Assembly (NCBI GenBank): GCA_028023455.1
Contig: JAQFVV010000022.1
Span: forward strand, 8,267,100 to 8,331,099
Direction of reading: 5' to 3'
DNA from: Epiperipatus broadwayi
Lineage: Eukaryota; Onychophora; Udeonychophora; Euonychophora; Peripatidae
DNA length: 64,000 nucleotides
In this document: one piece after another, positions 58,270 through 64,000 of the stretch
Layout of the letters: each line of letters opens with the position of its first letter
How positions within the stretch are numbered: the first letter of the stretch is position 1
The notes under the pieces: model-generated
Databases searched by the model: none
Told to the model about the DNA's origin: nothing
The model's input: the letters and a program-made list of their open reading frames with translations, nothing else
Position numbers and translations under genes: made by a program

Positions 58270-58916
58270 AGTCACAACAGAACTAATAGAAATTCCAACT
58301 GAGAATTAATTTCACTAATGGTCAACTTAATTAATTATACTAACAACTTAATCAAATCAGGATACATGCACAATATAGTATATAGCAAAATTAGATGTTT
58401 TGTAAATAATATTGGAAAACACAGAGATGAAGACAACAGGCCTTGGATATTGTTGCCCTACATGCACTCTTTACATAAAACTTTTATAAGACTTTTTCTA
58501 AGGAATTTTGTTTGAGTTTCCATACACCTAACTCAACTAATAGGCTTATTAACAACACTAAGGACACTATAGCTTCTGATCAGACCCACATGCTGTGTAC
58601 AGAGTGGCATGCCCTCATAATGGATGTAAGGCATCATACTATGGTGAAACGAGAGCCACCATAGCTACTAGGATATCACAACATAGGTATAAATACAATA
58701 AGGCACATACGGATCCAGAATGCACTTCAATTTTTGCTCAGCATCAAAAATTATCAGGACATGTGTTCGAACCCACATCTGCAAAATTAGTTTGTACTGA
58801 GCAACATGATGTTAGGCGAAAAGTAAAAGAAGCATACTTTATAGCAGAGGACTCTTTCGCCATTAATCGTAAAGATGCATGTTTTGCGATATCTAAAAGA
58901 TGGTCTTAGTGACTCA
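58270..58916 (+). pseudogene. Penelope-like element family 1: linker and GIY-YIG endonuclease
   Basis: Plus strand. The open part at 58318-58515 encodes the linker, with WILLPYMHSLHKTFIR corresponding to the LPY...S.K..R motif of PLEs. After frameshifts (NRLINNTKDTI segment at about 58540-58570) the frame at 58595-58909 encodes a GIY-YIG endonuclease: YRVACPHNGCKASYYGETRATIATRISQHRYKY, with a Cys pair, a YYG for YIG and the catalytic Arg (ATRISQHR). It ends KEAYFIAEDSFAINRKDACFAISKRW and a TAG. The 105-codon endonuclease is open to its stop. The RT is missing. Related copies: 5.6 kb and 21.4 kb. Confidence 0.85.
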
Positions 58917-60300
58917 TTTGCATATAATTTGCATATCAGATTTATTTATATAATGATTTCAAAGAAAGGATCATAACTGGCTATGAATATGAGAAGTACA
59001 TCTTCTTGAAAGTGCTTAGACATTAAATTTAATTTTCAATTTGTTGTTATAGCTTTACATTGGAAGTGTGAAAGCACAATTTATTATTATAATAGCTTTA
59101 TTGAATATTTTAATTATGCCACTTTATTAACAGATTTTACAACCATTAACTGTTATTCATGGTTGTGTTTAACCACATCTACATAAGTCAGTGGTGGTTA
59201 AATTTCAGTTACAAAGCAAATGAGTGCAATGGACTTGAATTGTCTTGATTTGTAACTTAAATAAATATATAGGAAGATCGATTATTTTCTCCTTGAATTT
59301 GGAAAAGGAAATTCTTTAGTTTTTAAACCTGTTGTTGAAACTCAGGTAAACAAATAGGAGATTAAATTCAGTTGGCTTTTCTCTTGAATTTGGAAAAAGA
59401 AATTCTCTGATTGTTAGTGAGATTTTTGATTAAACAAAATGGGATCTTGATTTGGGATGAGTCTTACATATTGAAACCATATCTTGACTTTGTGGCAAGT
59501 TTGATCTATCTAATAGTTTTCTATGCATTTTATATATTTGGTAAGAAATATACAAAAAAAGAGGGAGCCACTGCAAATGAGTAGACTTGATTGTGCCAAT
59601 AATATTACTCATGGTATTATTCAATTGAATATCCCAAAGGTTTAGTTTGAACATGTTTTTTAACTAGGGGAAGCCATTTCATCATTAAAATATGCTAAAA
59701 ATATGACAACACCAAATAGTGCCAGCCACCTTTACAGAAAGTCATTCCTGGAAATAATTTTAAATCTAACACTAAATATATGAGAAAAATAAATTGGGAT
59801 ACAATACAAGATTACTCTTGTGGTTCAGTCTGTTGTTGCAAAAGGCTATATTCAGAATTATTTAGATGAAAGGTTAAGCATTTTATCTTCATTGGATTAA
59901 AAATAAAATCTAGAAAGGATCTTGTTGGCAACATTTATGCAGTGATGTTAATGCAAAAAAAAAGGCAATAGGAAAAGAAAGAATTATGATTTTATATTTT
60001 TTTATTACAGATGCAACCAGACATAACAGCACCAGTGTATGAGTATCAATGTAGAAGTTATAACACTTCTAATTGAAAATGTAGCACTCAAGTGATTATG
60101 GCAGCACTGCCAGTACCATGTAAAAATATGTTTTCTATATGATGATAGTTATTTCTATTTATACAAAAGACTGTGATAGTAAAATAATTAATTATTGCAG
60201 AAAAGTGTTTATTTAAAAATATTACAGTTAGAATTGAAGTATTTGAGGGTGTCAAAAATTATCTGCTTCCTGACTGTAGAATTTATTTTAATCAACTTTC
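58917..60300. other. PLE 3' UTR, then no gene recognised
   Basis: The first 120 bp (to about 59035) match the DNA after the 5.8 kb PLE stop and are the 3' UTR. Beyond that only AT-rich DNA is seen. A minus-strand open frame at 59430-59654 resembles no family I can name. Confidence 0.45.
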
Positions 60301-60428
60301 TGAAAAAATAAATACATAATCTCCCTGATTTTCAATATTCTTTAACTATTTGTCATCAAGTACATATTCCTTCATTAAAAAATTTTTAAGCTGAATTTCC
60401 AGATGTCAATATTTGTCCTTGTGTGGTT

Positions 60429-61340
60429 TTATTTCAGTGTAACAAGTAGCTGAGAGTCAGATGCACCAACTTCAAGACTATAATGAGAATTCTGCAACAT
60501 CTTTAAATAAACTTTTTGGAGAGTGTTGACAGTGTGTGAAGTGTTTTTCGGATATGTATTATCATGCAATAGCACAACACCATTGGATAGCAACTCTTGT
60601 ATTTTGTTCAAATGTAAGGCTTCATATCTTCAGTGGTAATGAAAAATGTTAATTGTTAAATCTTTTTTTTTATTATAATATTCCAAAACTAACCCTTGAG
60701 AATCCCAGAAAACAGTAAGCATTAATTTTTCAACTGATAGTTGACTTTTGAACATTTTTTGGATTGGTAATTGACAATGTTACTATTACACATTCTGCAT
60801 TTACTATTAGCATTGTGGTGATGAAATTATGTCTCATCACCAGTAATAATTTTTAAAAGAAACTTTCACCTTCCTTAGAATATCAGTCCAAATTTTATCT
60901 GGAGATATTCATACACTTCTGTTAATGCTAGTCTGTGAATTGTTTCAATACCCATCTCACACAAACATTTTGAAACCCAAGTCTGACTTGGATTATTGCA
61001 TAGACAGGACCCATGGCTAATTTGCATGATTTTCCAAATAATCCATTTGCTTATCTATCTAATAGAATCAGTTTACATGCATGATCAATATTATCACTAG
61101 TCATGAATGTGAACAAATGTCTGTCTCTTTCTTCATAAAACTGACATTCCTTGGACTTCTCTAATCATTACATATGATTCTGTGCAACAAAATACTTTAT
61201 CCATATTGTGCACAAAATCCTGAATAAAAATTAGTACCAGACATACTCTCAGAATCACAACAAATAAATCTTTATATACTTCTTTTCCTTCCTGAAAATC
61301 ACATGGGATAATCATTGTTTTTTGTAACATAGTTATATTT
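60429..61340 (-). pseudogene. mariner (Tc1/mariner superfamily) transposase, decayed
   Basis: Minus strand. In order: DNA-binding-side remnant ending QISHGS (about 61015-61030), a LGFQNVCVRWV segment, then KIITGDET with the first catalytic Asp and HHHNANSKC (about 60810-60850). Next come KKCSKVN, KLMLTVFWDSQGLVLEYY, LLSNGVVLLHDN with the second catalytic Asp (HDN), then HYSLEVGASDSQLL (in mariners usually PYSPDLAPSDYHLF). This order is diagnostic of mariner. Several frameshifts and an early stop occur, and the third-Asp region is degraded. Terminal inverted repeats were not found by eye. Confidence 0.8.
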
Positions 61341-62290
61341 GAACTGATATAATATGTTCAAAACTATGCATCAGTAGTTAGAAGATAGCAGTTTTGTACA
61401 GAAAGTGTCAATAAGACAGTGCAGACAACAAAACTTTTAATATAATCAGAGTGCAGATGAGAGACATCTTTGTATTTGATAGGTTTTTGTTTACTAATCT
61501 AAACTTATGCATAAAACAATTTCAAAAAAAAAAAACAACAACAACTTATGCATAAATCAGTGCACAGTTGAAATAAGTGATAGAGTGAAATAATTATACT
61601 TTTTAAAGGAAAATTAAAACCAATTTTCATATAGGGAATAAAATTAACATATAAAATAAAATGTTGACCATAAGAATAAATACTATTAAATATGCTTTGT
61701 TCCATGCATTAAGTACAATTTTTTTTTGTTTTTTTTTATAATGCTTTTCTTTTTCTTATCTTATTGATATAACTTTAATAAAAATATTTTTAATAATATT
61801 TTGTTTTACACAATTTAGTAAAATATTCAGGGCATGGGAAAAATGCATGAATTGTTATAAATATCTTTAAACTACTGTCTTGCCACCATTAAGTTTATAC
61901 TTGCTTCCACACAAGAGAAAACAAGAATACATTACTACTAATATCGTTAAGCTACTGTCTTTCCTCAATGACAAATAATGACAACTTCTTAATATTGTTT
62001 GCATTTGACTCAATTGGTTGCTTAGCTAAAACAAAGACATGTCAATGGAAGGGAATGTTATTAGAACAAAGCATTTTAGAACTAATAATTGCCTAACTTT
62101 CAACAATCAGAACAAACAAATGCTTGATTTTGCTGTTTTTTTTTTTTAATATAAAAAATATAAAAAAGGCTTATATTATATAAAATAAATGTAACATTAA
62201 ATAAAAACGATAGTTCCTTTGCATACATGGTATGCATGCTACTGATATAGATTGAAAAGACATGTCATGTATTTTAAGTAGTTATTAACC
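61341..62290. other. No gene seen
   Basis: AT-rich DNA between the mariner relic and the next family A element. Confidence 0.5.
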
Positions 62291-62299
62291 AACTACAGC

Positions 62300-62706
62300 T
62301 ATTAAAACAGGCAAAACTCTCTCCATATAGTAGTGCCACTCAGTGCCAACCAGAGTAATCAATGGATTGAAAATATTATAGTGTTTTCAATTTTATTCTC
62401 ATAGTTTTGTAGTTAAGTAGAGATAAAAGGTGGTTGCTGGAGGGTTGCATTACATCCTAAGATCTAGGTGCAGTGCTCTCAGATCCAAAGCTCCCCACTG
62501 ATGAAGGCCACAAGCCAGAAACTAGTCTGGAGATATTGGATGAGTAGGCACTAGATAGGGATTTTATGCACAAGCCTTCTGGAATCCATTGATTACTCTG
62601 GTTGGCACTGAGTGGCACTACTATAAGGAGAGAGTTTTGCCTGTTTTAAGAACAGTAATGTTCTAGCATAAGAAATAGTGATCATGTGATGTTTAGTGGT
62701 TTAAGT
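62300..62706. mobile_element. Family A hammerhead element, best-bounded short copy (A8)
   Basis: A 9-bp target duplication AACTACAGC flanks it (62291-62299 and 62707-62715). It starts AAAACAGGCAAAACTCTCTC and ends GTGATCATGTGATGTTTAG. The subterminal TAGTAGTGCCACTCAGTGCC...AGAGTAATCAATGGA is inverted near the right (TCCATTGATTACTCTGG...CACTGAGTGGCACTACTA), so the ends can pair. The middle carries AAAAGGTGG, AGATCTAGGTGCAGTGCTCT and one complete hammerhead-like motif. At 407 bp it is the simplest unit of the family. Confidence 0.85.
62485..62539 (+). ncRNA. Type I hammerhead-ribozyme-like motif, near intact (A8)
   Basis: CTGATGA, stem II GGC/GCC with CACAA loop, GAAAC, ACTAGT and GTC are all conserved. 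Stem I pairs TCCCCA with TGGAGA, leaving one C-A mismatch, and CCAA with TTGG. The A-A mismatch at the base of stem II is kept. Confidence 0.7.
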
Positions 62707-62839
62707 AACTACAGCCTGATTGCATTGCTTTTAGAGTGCACAGTATTGCATTATTTGTAAGAAGACAAAATAATTTTCAAATAAAACAACTGTAAAATAA
62801 ACAGTGATTCTTTGAAAACATATGAATAAATTCACTTTA

Positions 62840-63085
62840 TCTTTTTTTATCTAAATTTATATATAGGCTAATTGAAAGCATTTAGAAATGAGAGTATGAA
62901 GGTATTAATCATTTTTAATTCCATTACTATACACTAATAAATGTCATTTGCAAAATTTTTACAATTTATTGCACAACAGTTTAGAGGTAATATTAAATAT
63001 ATATAAGACCTTCACACTCTCATTTCTAAATGTTTCAGATTGGCCTATGTATATAAATTTAGGTAAAAAAGATAAGATGGACTCA
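62840..63085. mobile_element. Palindromic MITE-like element
   Basis: The left arm ATCTAAATTTATATATAGGC...GCATTTAGAAATGAGAGT is mirrored by ACTCTCATTTCTAAATG...GGCCTATGTATATAAATTTAGGT at the right. Arm length about 65 bp, total about 240 bp. No ORF and no clear target duplication. Confidence 0.7.
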
Positions 63086-64000
63086 TTCTTATCTTTTCAA
63101 AGACTCTATTTTGTGTTTAGAAAGTGAGAGTATTCCTCTGCTTTATAAATTCACACAGCACATATATCAGGGTGATTGCTTTATGACTATTACAAATAAA
63201 ACATGGTGCTAGATACATAAATAATTAGTTGTATTAAATTGTGTATTGTAATAATTTAATGTAAAGGGTTGGCATTTTGCATTGTTGGAAAATAATAAGC
63301 AATTGGGCAAAAAACTACAAAAAATGTCTAAAATTAATAGTATATGTTTATTTAAATTTAATTGTTACTAATTTTCATTGTCTGGTTGGCAATGAGAAAT
63401 AGACAAATTTTATCCAATTAAAAACGTTCACTGCAGGTTGGTTAAGCAATAAATTTGAATCATAATTTCATATCTGATTGAAATATTAATATATGCCAAT
63501 GTATTTACTGAACAGAATTAATTATAATTGTGTATAAATTAGCCTACATAAAATGGAAACTATAATCATAGGATGACCATATCTTATTATCTCTACATGA
63601 GCAAATACATTTCCTTACACAATTTTAAGACTTCTTTATATAAATGAAAGAGTAATAAAACTCTGCAAGCTATTATTTGTAATAATATTTAATTTATAAA
63701 GTGCAAACAGTATTTGAAATTAAACTGAGAGACTGCAAACCTCTCGCACTTATTAGCCAATAAGGTGTTATTAATAGAGATCAAATCGTAAATACAAGAC
63801 AGAAAATTTAACAAGAAGAGGGCATCCACCCTCCTCTTTACTTGTCTTTCTATATATCCAAGCCAGTCTGAATATTCAAATGCCAAATTTATTTGAATGC
63901 TTAAGCTCTCTATATCTGCTTTTTCACTTTATAAGACTGGCATTTCCCTTGATGCTTACAACTTCAAAGCAAGGACAAGGACGTACCAATTTTAATTGAC
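63086..64000. other. No gene seen
   Basis: AT-rich DNA to the window end. The minus-strand open frame at 63689-63886 matches no known family. Confidence 0.5.

Noticed and set aside
59430-59654. Minus-strand open frame of 74 codons
   Set aside because: No family resemblance that I could name and no supporting context.

Overview
The window looks like non-genic or intronic DNA from a very AT-rich (by eye about three quarters A+T) animal genome that is rich in retrotransposons, most likely an invertebrate. The reasons are: no bacterial gene density, operons or long intact ORFs; many decayed LINEs of several clades; Penelope-like elements (PLEs); tRNA-Gly-derived SINEs with poly(A) tails; hAT, mariner and MITE-like DNA elements; a Ty3/gypsy fragment; and a broken copy of an EPLIN/LIMA1-type LIM gene, which is an animal family. 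The species cannot be fixed from sequence alone. I found no intact host gene and no convincing functional tRNA or rRNA gene.

Layout. 0-7 kb: AT-rich DNA with a 490-bp hAT derivative (exact 8-bp target duplication), a foldback element and the 3' end of a PLE. 7.4-9.6 kb: a decayed LINE split by a 1-kb foldback element that carries two hammerhead-ribozyme-like motifs and is flanked by a 16-bp target duplication. 9.8-24 kb: MITE-like and foldback elements (9.8, 10.4, 17.1, 19.7 and 23.2 kb), RTE ends, an acidic pseudo-ORF and a decayed PLE (21.4-23.2 kb). 27.6-28.5 kb: the LIMA1-like pseudogene, abutting another hammerhead element. 28.5-32.1 kb: more hammerhead elements and two SINEs. 34-38.4 kb: RTE and Tx1/L1-like LINE fragments. 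40.6-43.2 kb: the best preserved LINE (endonuclease plus reverse transcriptase, two premature stops). 43.3 kb: a tandem SINE pair. 46-53 kb: a nested mosaic of foldback and hammerhead elements, PLE pieces in both orientations, a gypsy LTR plus gag, and RTE. 54-55.4 kb: a LINE C-terminus with internal duplications. 55.6-64 kb: foldback DNA, hammerhead elements, a LINE RT fragment, a PLE endonuclease and a mariner transposase relic.

The main discovery candidate is repeat family A, with eight loci in the window (8.2, 28.5, 30.4, 31.1, 46.4, 49.3, 56.7 and 62.3 kb). All carry a conserved segment that fits a type I hammerhead ribozyme: a CTGATGA core, a stem II hairpin, GAAAC, a minimal palindromic stem III (ACTAGT), a GTC cleavage triplet, and a stem I in two parts around an internal loop. 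The elements are foldback shaped and have 9- to 16-bp target duplications. Two other foldback families (B at 17.1 and 46.0 kb, C at 19.7 kb) have 13- to 14-bp target duplications and a related CTGA(A/T)GA-hairpin-GAAAC motif, but no visible stem I. Hammerhead ribozymes are known from PLEs in animals, and PLE coding remnants occur here. A non-autonomous PLE-derived ribozyme retroelement system is therefore a reasonable inference, but it is not proven.
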